DNA from: Janthinobacterium sp. LM6
Lineage (GTDB): Bacteria > Pseudomonadota > Gammaproteobacteria > Burkholderiales > Burkholderiaceae_D
Reading direction: 5' to 3'
NCBI RefSeq assembly: GCF_002002885.1
Contig: NZ_CP019510.1
Coordinates: 3,658,001-3,722,000, forward strand
DNA length: 64,000 bases
A program made the position numbers and the translations under genes. Under the pieces are notes generated by a model. It did not search any database. It saw only the letters and a list, made by a program, of their open reading frames with translations, and had not been told where the DNA came from. Positions 35,000 to 43,728 of the stretch are shown piece by piece (the stretch's first letter is position 1; each line of letters begins with the position of its first letter).

Positions 35000-35332
35000 A
35001 TGACGCGCATCGTCGTGCTGAACAGCGCCGCAGCCGATTTCAGGGAATTGCGCAGCGACTTCCAGGCGCGCCATGCGGCGGCGGCCCATGCGCAGTTGCT
35101 CCTGGCTTTCCGGCAATTATTCGCCGATCTCAAGACCCTCCCCGCCAGCGGCACCCCCGTCGAAGCCGCCCGCGACCTCGGCATGGATGTGCGGCAATGC
35201 CTGTGCGAAGAAATCCGCGTCGTGTATCACCATGTCCGGGCGCACGACATCGTGTATATCCGCATGTTCCTGGCGACCCGGCGCGATTTTCTGACGCATC
35301 TGACGACACGCATCCTGCGGCCCGACTGTTAG
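35000..35332 (+). CDS. Toxin, RelE/ParE superfamily
   Basis: The 110-residue protein has the RelE/ParE fold pattern: an N-terminal TRIVVLNSAAADFRELRSDF segment, long helices (AQLLLAFRQLFADLKTLPAS) and C-terminal strands with EIRVVYHHVRAHDIVYIRMFLATRRDF. Whether it cuts ribosomal mRNA (RelE) or acts on gyrase (ParE) cannot be told from this. It is coupled to the Phd/YefM antitoxin upstream. Confidence 0.82.
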   Translation: MTRIVVLNSAAADFRELRSDFQARHAAAAHAQLLLAFRQLFADLKTLPASGTPVEAARDLGMDVRQCLCEEIRVVYHHVRAHDIVYIRMFLATRRDFLTHLTTRILRPDC

Positions 35333-35408
35333 CCCCTATGCAGGGCGGCACGAATATTCTATGCTGCGGCGTTGCACTTTCATAACATCCAAAAAAGAAG
35401 GAGCCCTC

Positions 35409-38285
35409 GTGTCAAGAATCATGCCCGCTTTATTACCCGCTTTCGCCCTGGCCCTGTCGGCCATGGCCTCGTCGAACCTGGGCGCCGCGCCCGTCAAGCC
35501 GGCCGCTGCCCACGGCGCCACCGCCGCCAAGGCCGATCTGCTGCCGTTCAAGGCCACGGAAAAGACCTTGCCCAACGGCTTGAAGATCATCATCGTGCCG
35601 ACCGGCTTCCCGAACCTCGTCTCGCTGCAGATTCCCGTGCAGACGGGTTCGCGCAACGAAGTCGAACCGGGCAAGTCCGGTTTCGCCCACTTCTTCGAAC
35701 ACATGATGTTCCGCGGCACCAAGGCTTATCCGCCCGAGAAATACCAGGAAGTCATCACCCGCGCCGGCGCGCGCCAGAACGCGTATACGAGCGACGACTT
35801 GACCAATTACCACACGACGTTTGCCAAGCAAGACCTGGAAACCGTGCTGAAGGTGGAAGCGGACCGCTTCCAGCACCTCGACTATGCGGAAGACGCGTTC
35901 AAGACGGAATCGCGTGCCGTGCTGGGCGAATACAACAAGAACAGCGCCAATCCCGTGTCGAAACTGTTCGAAGTGATGCGCGACAGCGCCTACACGACGC
36001 ATACCTACAAGCACACGACGATGGGTTTCATTCAGGACATCGAAGACATGCCGAACCAGTACGCGTACTCGAAGCTCTTCTTCGACCGCTGGTACCGTCC
36101 CGAGCGCACCACCATCATCATCGCCGGCGACGTGGAACCGCAGCAAGCGATCGCGCTGGTGGAAAAATACTGGAGCAGCTGGCAGCGCGGCAAGCAGCAG
36201 GCGGCCGTGCCCGTGGAGCCAAAGCCGCGCGGCCCCGTCTACAAGCACGTGGCCTGGCCCACGCCGACCCTGCCGTGGGTGGCCGTGGGCTTCCACGCGC
36301 CCGCGTTTTCCGTGAAGGACAAGGACCAGGCGGCGCTGGCGACGTTGCTGTCGCTGTCCTTCGGCCGCACCTCGCCCCTGTATAAACGCCTGGTGCAGAA
36401 CGAGCAAAAGGTCGACCAGCTGTTCGAGATGACGCCGGACCGGGTCGACCCGACCCTGGCCGTGCTGGGCGCGCGCGTGAAGAACATCGACGATGCCGTC
36501 TACGTGCGCGACGCCATCCTGGCCACCGTGGCGCGGCTGCGCGACACGCCAGTGAGCGACAAAGACCTGGCGGACGCCAAGTCGGCGGAAAAATACGGCT
36601 TGATCCGCTCGCTCGACAACACGGAACAGATCGCCGGCACCCTGGCGTCCTTCGTGCATTTCGACCGTTCCTACGCCACCATCAACCAGTACTACCGCCT
36701 GATCGATACGCTCACGCCGGCCGACCTGCAGGCGGCCGCGCGCAAATACCTGACGGACGAGGGCCTGGTGGTGACGACCCTGTCGCACCAGCCGATGGCG
36801 GCCGCCATCGCCGCCACGCCGACACTGGCCAGCCTGCTGCCGGCCGCCTCGACCGCGAAGTTCGACGTGCTGGTGCAAAAGTCCGCGCTGCCGCAAATCC
36901 GCTACAAGCTGCTGTTTACGGCCGGTTCCGCGCAAGACCCGCAAGGTAAGGAAGGCCTGGCCGCGCTGACGGCATCCATGGTGGCGTCGGGCGGCTCGTC
37001 CGAGCGCAAGATCGACGAAGTCAACCAGGCCCTGTTCCCGCTGGCCGGCAGTTTCAGCCAGCAGACGGACAAGGAAATGACGACCTTTACGGGTTCCATC
37101 CACCGGGATAACTGGACCCAGTTCAACGCCATCGCCCTGCCGCTGCTGCTCTCGCCCGGTTTCCGCGAAGACGACTTCCGCCGCCTGAAGGATGCGCAAA
37201 AGAACGCGCTGCTGCTGGACCTGAAGGACAATAACGAAGAGGAATTCGCCAAGGAACGCCTGCAAACGAATGTGTATGCGGGCACGCCGTACGGCCACCC
37301 CGTGCTGGGCACGGTCGCCGGCATCGACGCCATCACCCTGGACGACGTGAAACAGTTCTGGAAGAGCGCGTATGCGCAAGGCGCCGTCAAGGTCGGCATT
37401 TCCGGCGACGTGTCGGACGCCATGACGGCCTCGCTGACGCAGGCGCTGGCAAGCCTGCCGGCCGGCCCAGGCTTGCCCGCCACCGTGAAACCCGCGGGCC
37501 GCAAGGCGCAGGGCCTGGAAGTGGAAATCATCGAGAAAAACACGCGCGCCACGGCCATTTCCTTCGGCTTGCCTTTGGAGGTGACGCGCACGCACCCGGA
37601 CTTCCCCGCCCTGTGGCTGGCGAAGACGTGGCTGGGCGAACACCGCGCCTCGAATTCCTACCTGTACCAGCGCATCCGTGAAATCCGCGGCATGAACTAT
37701 GGCGACTACGCGTACATCGAAGCCTTCCCGCGCGGCATGTACCAGTTCTTCCCGAACCCGAACCTGGGCCGCAAGGCGCAGCTGTTCGAAATCTGGATCC
37801 GCCCCGTGGCGCCGGACAACGCCCATTTCGCCCTGCGCGTGGCCCTGACGGAATTGGGCAAGCTGGTCGACAATGGCTTGACGCAGGACGATTTCGCCAC
37901 CACGCGCGATTACCTGATGAAGAACGTCTTCGTCATGACGTCGACGCAGGACCAGCAACTCGGTTATGCGCTCGATTCGCAATGGTATGGCACGCCCGAG
38001 TTCACCAAGCTGATGCGTGACGGCTTGTCGAAACTGACGGTACAAGACGTCAACCGCGCCATCAAACAGCATCTGTCGGCAAAGAACCTGTCCGTGGTGA
38101 TCGTCGCCAAGGATGCGGCCGGCTTGAAGGAAAAGCTCGTCAGCGACGCGTTTTCGCCCATCAAGTACGACGGCAACAAGCCGCAGGCGCTGCTCGATGA
38201 AGACAAGGTCATCGGCGCGATGAAGCTGGGCATCCAACCGGCAGCCGTCACCGTCACGCCGGCGGCACAGGCGTTCGCCAAGTAA
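35409..38285 (+). CDS. Exported M16-family zinc metallopeptidase, two fused domains
   Basis: The 958-residue protein has a signal peptide (ALLPAFALALSAMASSNLGAA) and two M16 (insulinase) halves in one chain. The first half has the inverted zinc motif HFFEH (His94, Glu97, His98) and a downstream Glu in TESRAVLGEYNK. The second half lacks HxxEH and has IREIRGMNYGDYAY, as the inactive partner does in bacterial two-subunit M16 proteases. It probably degrades peptides in the periplasm. The GTG at 35409 has AAGGAG 7 bases upstream. Confidence 0.9.
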   Translation: MSRIMPALLPAFALALSAMASSNLGAAPVKPAAAHGATAAKADLLPFKATEKTLPNGLKIIIVPTGFPNLVSLQIPVQTGSRNEVEPGKSGFAHFFEHMMFRGTKAYPPEKYQEVITRAGARQNAYTSDDLTNYHTTFAKQDLETVLKVEADRFQHLDYAEDAFKTESRAVLGEYNKNSANPVSKLFEVMRDSAYTTHTYKHTTMGFIQDIEDMPNQYAYSKLFFDRWYRPERTTIIIAGDVEPQQAIALVEKYWSSWQRGKQQAAVPVEPKPRGPVYKHVAWPTPTLPWVAVGFHAPAFSVKDKDQAALATLLSLSFGRTSPLYKRLVQNEQKVDQLFEMTPDRVDPTLAVLGARVKNIDDAVYVRDAILATVARLRDTPVSDKDLADAKSAEKYGLIRSLDNTEQIAGTLASFVHFDRSYATINQYYRLIDTLTPADLQAAARKYLTDEGLVVTTLSHQPMAAAIAATPTLASLLPAASTAKFDVLVQKSALPQIRYKLLFTAGSAQDPQGKEGLAALTASMVASGGSSERKIDEVNQALFPLAGSFSQQTDKEMTTFTGSIHRDNWTQFNAIALPLLLSPGFREDDFRRLKDAQKNALLLDLKDNNEEEFAKERLQTNVYAGTPYGHPVLGTVAGIDAITLDDVKQFWKSAYAQGAVKVGISGDVSDAMTASLTQALASLPAGPGLPATVKPAGRKAQGLEVEIIEKNTRATAISFGLPLEVTRTHPDFPALWLAKTWLGEHRASNSYLYQRIREIRGMNYGDYAYIEAFPRGMYQFFPNPNLGRKAQLFEIWIRPVAPDNAHFALRVALTELGKLVDNGLTQDDFATTRDYLMKNVFVMTSTQDQQLGYALDSQWYGTPEFTKLMRDGLSKLTVQDVNRAIKQHLSAKNLSVVIVAKDAAGLKEKLVSDAFSPIKYDGNKPQALLDEDKVIGAMKLGIQPAAVTVTPAAQAFAK

Positions 38286-38290
38286 GTTTG

Positions 38291-38341
38291 TGCCAGATCA
38301 ACCTCGTCCGATGCAGCTTGCCGGATGGGGTTGACCTGGCA
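38291..38341. other. Long imperfect hairpin after the M16 gene
   Basis: Twenty-base arms (TGCCAGATCAACCTCGTCCG and its near-complement; 17 of 20 pair) enclose an 11-base loop just after the M16 stop. No T-tract follows. It may be a Rho-dependent terminator aid, an mRNA stabiliser or a remnant of a small repeat. Confidence 0.5.
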
Positions 38342-38470
38342 TTCGGCGCGGCCAAACCCGCCTTCATTCCGCAAATCCCGGCCTTGGTCGGAAAGTAGCA
38401 TCTTGGCAATCTGGTTATCCGCATACTGTTTTTCGACTCTTCCCGAGTGAAAACCATGACAAGGACAACC

Positions 38471-40807
38471 ATGCACCTGTTCCATCCCCACCTTTACGCC
38501 AGCTGCATCCTCGCCGCTGCCGCGCTGCCGGGCGCCCTGTACGCGCAAGCGCCGGCCCTCGCCGGACAGTGGCAATTCCGGACGGCGACGGGCACGACCA
38601 CGACGAATGGCGTCGAGGCCGACCTGATCGACACGGGCATCCTCGACATTAGCGAAGAGCAAGGCGGCTTGCGCGCGACGATCGCGTGGCTCGACGAACG
38701 GGGCCAGCTCACCGCGCCGCGCACGGTGCACGGGACAAACGGTCCCGCCGGCACCGTCTTCCGGCATGGCGGCAAGCGCATCAGCACGGGGCGCAACGGC
38801 AAGGAGGTCAGCACCGACGTGACGATACGCTGGACCTTGCAAGCCAGGGGCGATGCGCTGAGCGGCGAACGCCTGGTCGAAACCGATGAGAACGAGCCCA
38901 AGCCCGTGAGCGGCACGCGGCTCAGGGAACGCTATGTGGCGCCCGCGCTGCCAGCCGCACCGCCAGCGGCAAGCGGCGCCGCGCGCGGCCCTTCCACGCC
39001 GGCCGAGCGCGCGCGCGCGGTGCAGATGGCGCAAGAGGCGCAGCGCGATCCGCTGGCCGTGCAACAGCGCGACGGCGCCTGGCTGGGCGCATGGATCGAA
39101 GCGATTCCCGACTTCACGCTACCGGCCAGCGCGCTGGAAAGCTGGCTTTCCATCGCCAGCCGGCCGGCCATCCGCGAGGCAACGGTCTTTCAATACCTGG
39201 CCAGCGCGATGGCCTTCCAGATCGAACACCCGGAGCAGGCCGGGCAGCAGAGCGCCAGCGACCTGGCGGGCATGCAGGGCGTGCTGCGCGCCTACGAAAC
39301 CCTGTTGCGCCAGGATAAGCTGAACCGTTCCGCGAAGCTGGATGCGGCGCTGGCGGCGCGCCGGCAAGGCAGGCTGCCCGCCTTCGTCGCCACGCTGTCC
39401 GGCAGGAATGCCGGCATCGAAGCCGCAACGTCGCCGTCCGGCGACGCCACGGCGCGCCGGATTGTTGCGCTGGGCACCGGCGAGCCACGCGCGATGGACT
39501 GGCTCGACATCCTCAGCAACCGCTTCGGCGGCCGCATGGCCGGCAGCGACGCCTACACGCATGCGGCGCAATGGGCGCGCATGCAACTGCGGCAATGGGG
39601 CGTGCAAGCCGAACTGGAAAAAGCGGGCCAGATGCCAGCCGGCTTCAACCGCGGCCCCTGGTCGGGCAAGATGCTGGCACCCGAAGAGCAGCCGCTGCGC
39701 CTGGCGACGCCCGCCTACTCGGCCGGCACGCGTGGCGTGCAGCAGGGCCTGGCCATGATGGGACCGGCCACCCTGGAAGAGGCGCAGGCGCGCGCCGCGC
39801 AATTCAAGGGCAAATGGGTGCTGATCGGCGGTGAAAACGGGGGCGGCGGGCGCGATGGCAGCACCATCCACAAGCCCAGGGCCATCACCCGGGTGCTGAT
39901 GCAGGCGGGCGCCCTCGGCACCATCCAGTCCGGCGAAGAACCGCTGTATGCCGCCAGCGCCGCGCCCGCCGCGTGGGCGGCCCTGCCGACCTTGCCCGAC
40001 ATCAAGCTGGCCGCGCCACAGTATGCCGACATCCGCCAGCGCCTGGCGCGCGGTGAAGCCGTCACCCTGGAGTTTGACATCCGCAACTGGTTTTATCCGG
40101 GCCCGGTGACGTATCACAACGTCGTCGCCCGCATTCCGGGCACGGAAAAGCCGGAGGAAATCGTGCTGATCGGCGCCCACCTCGACAGCTATGACGGCGG
40201 CACGGGCGCGGCCGACAATGGCGGCGGCGTGGCCACGATGCTGGAAGCGATGCGCCTGCTGGCGCTCTCCGGGGCGAAGCCGCGCCGCACCATCATGCTG
40301 GTGGCCTTCGGCGCGGAGGAAATCGGCCGCAAGGGATCGTTCGCGTTCGCCGAGCGGCATGCGGGACAATTGGAGCATATCGTCATGATGCTCAACCGCG
40401 ACGGCCGGCCCGGCGCCATCGACGGCATCGCCATTCCCACGGCCTGGCAGCCCGTGTTCGGCCGTGTCGAACGGGCATTGCAAGACATCCACCCCGTGTT
40501 CGGCTTCGCCACGAGCATCAACGACGTGCCGCGCGATGCCGGCAAGGCGATGAGCGCGCGGGCAGGCAGCGATGACGCCGTCTTCAGCCTGCATGGCGTG
40601 CCGACGCCGAAATTTACCGTGCTCGGCGATTTCGACTATGCGCGCGTGCATCACACGCTGCTCGACACGTACGACAACGTGCAGCCATTCGGCGCGGCGC
40701 AGCAATACTCGGCCATCGCCATCGCCTTGACCGCGTATGAAGTGGCGAATGCACCGGAAGAACTCAGCCGGAAAGGCTACTATCGCGCCGCCAAGGCGGC
40801 GCCGTAG
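38471..40807 (+). CDS. Exported M28-family zinc peptidase with PA-like insert
   Basis: The 778-residue protein has a signal peptide (LYASCILAAAALPGALYAQ). Its N-terminal half (to about 290) is unrecognised, then come an inserted PA-like domain and an M28 catalytic domain. Zinc and catalytic motifs visible are GAHLDSYDGGTGAADNGGG, AFGAEEIGRKGS (Glu-Glu), LNRDG and VHHTLLDTYD. Relatives are aminopeptidases or carboxypeptidases of the cell envelope. The ATG at 38471 is chosen for the AAGGACA upstream; another ATG at 38447 is possible. Confidence 0.87.
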   Translation: MHLFHPHLYASCILAAAALPGALYAQAPALAGQWQFRTATGTTTTNGVEADLIDTGILDISEEQGGLRATIAWLDERGQLTAPRTVHGTNGPAGTVFRHGGKRISTGRNGKEVSTDVTIRWTLQARGDALSGERLVETDENEPKPVSGTRLRERYVAPALPAAPPAASGAARGPSTPAERARAVQMAQEAQRDPLAVQQRDGAWLGAWIEAIPDFTLPASALESWLSIASRPAIREATVFQYLASAMAFQIEHPEQAGQQSASDLAGMQGVLRAYETLLRQDKLNRSAKLDAALAARRQGRLPAFVATLSGRNAGIEAATSPSGDATARRIVALGTGEPRAMDWLDILSNRFGGRMAGSDAYTHAAQWARMQLRQWGVQAELEKAGQMPAGFNRGPWSGKMLAPEEQPLRLATPAYSAGTRGVQQGLAMMGPATLEEAQARAAQFKGKWVLIGGENGGGGRDGSTIHKPRAITRVLMQAGALGTIQSGEEPLYAASAAPAAWAALPTLPDIKLAAPQYADIRQRLARGEAVTLEFDIRNWFYPGPVTYHNVVARIPGTEKPEEIVLIGAHLDSYDGGTGAADNGGGVATMLEAMRLLALSGAKPRRTIMLVAFGAEEIGRKGSFAFAERHAGQLEHIVMMLNRDGRPGAIDGIAIPTAWQPVFGRVERALQDIHPVFGFATSINDVPRDAGKAMSARAGSDDAVFSLHGVPTPKFTVLGDFDYARVHHTLLDTYDNVQPFGAAQQYSAIAIALTAYEVANAPEELSRKGYYRAAKAAP

Positions 40808-40822
40808 ACGTCCCCGCCAGCG

Positions 40823-41077
40823 TCACTCGAAGGGATTGGCCACCGAGGTCACTTCGGGCGGCGGCAGCTGGTCGGGCAAGTCCTGCTTCTCCAGCTGGGC
40901 CACCACGTCGCCCAGCAGTTTTTGCAACTGTTTCGCCAGGGCCAGGCCCGGCTTGTCCAGGGTCAGGTCGATGTCGCCGCTGATGCTGATGCGGTCGATC
41001 CGGTTTTCGATGCTCAGGCTGCCGATCTCCAGCACATCGCTTTCATTGGCGTACGGGACGAATTTCTTTGCGCACAT
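40823..41077 (-). CDS. Small conserved protein of unknown function
   Basis: The 84-residue protein (MCAKKFVPYANESDVLEIG...) has a strand-rich N-terminal half (SLSIENRIDRISISGDIDLTLD) and a helical second half (LALAKQLQKLLGDVVAQLEKQ). I recall similar small proteins in other proteobacteria, without a known role. AGAGGAAA precedes the ATG at 41077. It lies 20 bases downstream of the endonuclease gene and is probably cotranscribed. Confidence 0.7.
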   Translation of the reverse strand: MCAKKFVPYANESDVLEIGSLSIENRIDRISISGDIDLTLDKPGLALAKQLQKLLGDVVAQLEKQDLPDQLPPPEVTSVANPFE

Positions 41078-41097
41078 GGGATTTCCTCTCAAAGGGA

Positions 41098-41883
41098 TTA
41101 TTTTTTCGACTTGCTATTGATCTTGGGCAAACTCAGCATGCGCAACTTTTGCTGCCGCGTCAGCGACGGTAACAGATCGATGCCTATCCTGTCTTCCAGT
41201 TGCGCAATGCTCAGCACTTCATACGCCTTGGTATCGACGTTTTCAATGAAGTAGGCGGCGCCGGCGCGCTGGCGCGGGCTGTACACGGCCTTGTACAGGT
41301 GGCTGGGGACGATGACTCGTCCCACCTTGCGCAGGTTGCCGCCAATGAACGCCGGCCCCGTGATCACGTACAGGTCGCCCTCTTTCTTCGCCATCTTGCG
41401 CACGGCGCCCTCGATGCCGGCCCACACATAGCGGTTGTTGCGCGCATCCTGCGGCACCATGTTGGCCAGGGTAAAGCTGTCGCGCTGGCTCTGGCGGTCC
41501 GGCATGTCGCCGTTCGGCGCCATGTGGCCACGGTCGAAGCCGCTGCGCGCATAATCGGCCAGCTCGGCGCGCTGGGCGGCGGGCAGCTTGCGCTCCGCGT
41601 GGAAGGAATTTTCGCGCGACAAGTCCTGTGCCGCTTCGAGGTTGTTCGCCGTCAAGTGCTCGGCCGACCACAGCGGCGTGCGCGTGATACCCGAATGCAT
41701 CACGCCAAACACGTTGTAGCACAGCTCCCTGGTTGCCACGTCCAGCTTGGGGTTGGTGATTTCCGGCTTGCGGCCATCGACGTAATGGGCAGGACAGGCA
41801 TCGGCATGCGCCAGGTTCGCGGCAAAGGCGGAAGCCAGCAGGCCGCACGCCAGGGTCAGCCTGGCGATCGATCGTTGAATCAT
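41098..41883 (-). CDS. Exported DNA/RNA non-specific endonuclease
   Basis: The 261-residue protein has a signal peptide (LACGLLASAFAANLAHA) and the beta-beta-alpha metal nuclease core with the DRGH motif (SGFDRGHMAPNGDM), whose His is the general base, and a downstream Asn (NMVPQDARNNRYVW). It is related to Serratia nuclease and NucA. Likely roles are scavenging nucleotides or degrading extracellular DNA. AGAGGG precedes the ATG at 41883. No immunity gene is evident; export protects the cell. Confidence 0.92.
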   Translation of the reverse strand: MIQRSIARLTLACGLLASAFAANLAHADACPAHYVDGRKPEITNPKLDVATRELCYNVFGVMHSGITRTPLWSAEHLTANNLEAAQDLSRENSFHAERKLPAAQRAELADYARSGFDRGHMAPNGDMPDRQSQRDSFTLANMVPQDARNNRYVWAGIEGAVRKMAKKEGDLYVITGPAFIGGNLRKVGRVIVPSHLYKAVYSPRQRAGAAYFIENVDTKAYEVLSIAQLEDRIGIDLLPSLTRQQKLRMLSLPKINSKSKK

Positions 41884-42110
41884 ATTTCCCTCTGAAATCT
41901 TTGCAGGCCAGCATTCTAGCGGACGGCGACCCTCGCCACAAACCCGCGCAAACCTGGCGTGCGCGGCGGTGAACGGGCGTGCAGGCGGGCGTGCGGGCGG
42001 CCCTGTGCAGAGCTGGCGCAAATAAAGGCCAACAGGCCGCGCACAGCCATTCATATCTGCTAAGATTGCCTTGATTCGTTCGCATCGACCATTCAAGATT
42101 TGGAGAGCAT

Positions 42111-42638
42111 ATGATCAAAAAAACCCTGCTGCTGATCGTTGTCGTCGTCGCCGCCATCCTCGGCTATGCCACCACCAAACCCGACACCTTCAGTGTCCAG
42201 CGCGAAATCACCATCAAGGCACCGCCCGAGAAAATCGCCGCCCTGATCACGGACTTCCACTACTGGGCCGCCTGGTCGCCGTGGGAAAAGCTCGATCCGG
42301 CCATGCGCCGCACGTTTACGGGCCCCGCCAACGGCCTGGGCGCGCAATATGCGTGGACGGGCAATGACAAGGTGGGCGCCGGCCGCATGGAAATCACGGA
42401 AGCGGCCCAGCCCGAACGCACCGTCATCAAGCTGGACTTCCTCAAGCCGTTCGAAAGCCATAACACCACCACGTTTGCCATGACACAAGAAGGCGACAGC
42501 ACCAAGGTGAACTGGACCATGACAGGTCCCAGCCCTTACGTGAGCAAGGTCATGACGGTCTTCGTCAGCATGGATACCATGATCGGCAAGGATTTCGAGA
42601 AGGGCTTGAACAACCTGAAGGCGGCGGCGGAGCGCTAA
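42111..42638 (+). CDS. Membrane-anchored SRPBCC-family protein
   Basis: The 175-residue protein has an N-terminal anchor or signal (KKTLLLIVVVVAAILGYATT) and a START/Bet v1-like SRPBCC domain: FSVQREITIKAPPEKIAALITDFHYWAAWSPWEKLDP and a C-terminal helix (MIGKDFEKGLNNLKAAAER). Such domains bind hydrophobic ligands; the ligand here is unknown. TGGAGAG precedes the ATG. It appears to be a single-gene unit. Confidence 0.83.
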   Translation: MIKKTLLLIVVVVAAILGYATTKPDTFSVQREITIKAPPEKIAALITDFHYWAAWSPWEKLDPAMRRTFTGPANGLGAQYAWTGNDKVGAGRMEITEAAQPERTVIKLDFLKPFESHNTTTFAMTQEGDSTKVNWTMTGPSPYVSKVMTVFVSMDTMIGKDFEKGLNNLKAAAER

Positions 42639-42655
42639 GCCTTCCCCGTCGCGAT

Positions 42656-42681
42656 GAAAAACAGGGCCGCGCGGCCCTGTT
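42656..42681 (-). terminator. Terminator of the phc operon
   Basis: AACAGGGCCGC-GCGGCCCTGTT is a perfect 22-base palindrome (42660-42681). On the minus strand it is followed by a run of T residues, 34 bases after the phcQ stop. The plus-strand gene ends 20 bases before it, so it may also limit that transcript, but it has no T-tract in that direction. Confidence 0.85.
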
Positions 42682-42714
42682 GTCGTTGGCGCCGCCCCTT
42701 GCGGGGCAGCCCGC

Positions 42715-43728
42715 CTAGAACTGCTCGATCCAGGCCGCCAGGTGATCCGGCGTGAGCGCCGGTTCAGCCTGCACCACCTTGCCCTGCAAGCCCATTTCCG
42801 TTTTACTGAGCTGCAAGGACCAGCCGCGCCGCGCCAGCCACAGCAAGCTGGCCAGCCAGAAGGAGTGGATGGCCGAGACGGGCGTGGTGGTGGGCGTTTC
42901 CAGGAATTCCGTCAACAGCCGGCCATCGAGGAACAGCGCCGTGCCGCCCTGGTTTTGCAGCGCCGCGCCGAACACGGGCAGCAGCATGTCGACCGCCTGT
43001 TCCACGCCGCGCCCCGGATGCTCGCGCTCGAGCGTGTCGAGCTGCTGGCGCACGGCAGCGGCAAAGGCCGTGCCGCGGAAGGCTTCCGAACTGACCAGGT
43101 CGGCATAATCCATCAACAGCCAGTCCGGCTCGGGCGGCGTGACGCCGGCCGTCAGGGCCGCCGACAAATACGCTTCCACGGGCAGCTGCTGTTCCGGACC
43201 GGCCAGGCTGGCGCACAGCGCATACAGGGTGCCGATGCGGTTGGCGACGGCTTGCCGCTGGCGCACCATCAGCTTTTCGCGCAGCAATTGCGCGTGCTCG
43301 TTGCGCAAGCGCGCCAGTTCCAGCGCCTGCTTGAGTTCCATGCGCAACGCCGCGATATCCCACGGCTTCTGGATGTAGCGGTGGATCTGCCCCTGGTTGA
43401 CGGCTTCCACCGTATGTTCGAGCTCCGAATACGCGGTGGTCAGGATGCGCACGATGTGCGGATGGCGGTCCCAGCAATACGACAGCAGCTCGTTGCCATA
43501 GGCGCCCGGCATGCGCTGGTCCGACACCAGCACGGCGATGCGGTCGGCCTGCTCGTCTAAGATGCGCTTGCCCTCCTCGACCGAGGTGGCCGTCAGCACG
43601 TCGGCCAGCGGCGCGATGGCGCGCTGGAAGTATTTGAGGGCGTTGGCCTCGTCATCGACATAGAGTATCGTCGGCAAGCCTTGCGCCGGCTCACGCTGAG
43701 CCGGTAAACGCAGATTGGCGTCAATCAT
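42715..43728 (-). CDS. phcQ: Response regulator PhcQ
   Basis: The 337-residue protein begins with a CheY-like receiver (TILYVDDEANALKYF; phospho-acceptor Asp70 in LVSDQRMPG; HRYIQKPWD). Its long C-terminal part has no helix-turn-helix but a possible coiled coil and a region ending LAAWIEQF. Order and architecture match PhcQ of Ralstonia, which relays the Phc signal onward. Its ATG overlaps the phcR stop by 8 bases, with AAGGAACG upstream. The terminator at 42656 closes the operon. Confidence 0.82.
   Translation of the reverse strand: MIDANLRLPAQREPAQGLPTILYVDDEANALKYFQRAIAPLADVLTATSVEEGKRILDEQADRIAVLVSDQRMPGAYGNELLSYCWDRHPHIVRILTTAYSELEHTVEAVNQGQIHRYIQKPWDIAALRMELKQALELARLRNEHAQLLREKLMVRQRQAVANRIGTLYALCASLAGPEQQLPVEAYLSAALTAGVTPPEPDWLLMDYADLVSSEAFRGTAFAAAVRQQLDTLEREHPGRGVEQAVDMLLPVFGAALQNQGGTALFLDGRLLTEFLETPTTTPVSAIHSFWLASLLWLARRGWSLQLSKTEMGLQGKVVQAEPALTPDHLAAWIEQF

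Noticed and set aside
35433..38237. A 934-codon open frame on the minus strand opposite the M16 peptidase gene
   Set aside because: High GC at third positions keeps the opposite strand open. The translation is His/Arg/Gln-rich, has no family resemblance and no ribosome site, while the plus-strand gene has a signal peptide and the HFFEH motif.
41930..42010. GC-rich iterated GGGCGTGC-like stretch in the 41884-42110 spacer
   Set aside because: The units are irregular, with no constant period; it is ordinary high-GC sequence and not a tandem repeat or CRISPR.
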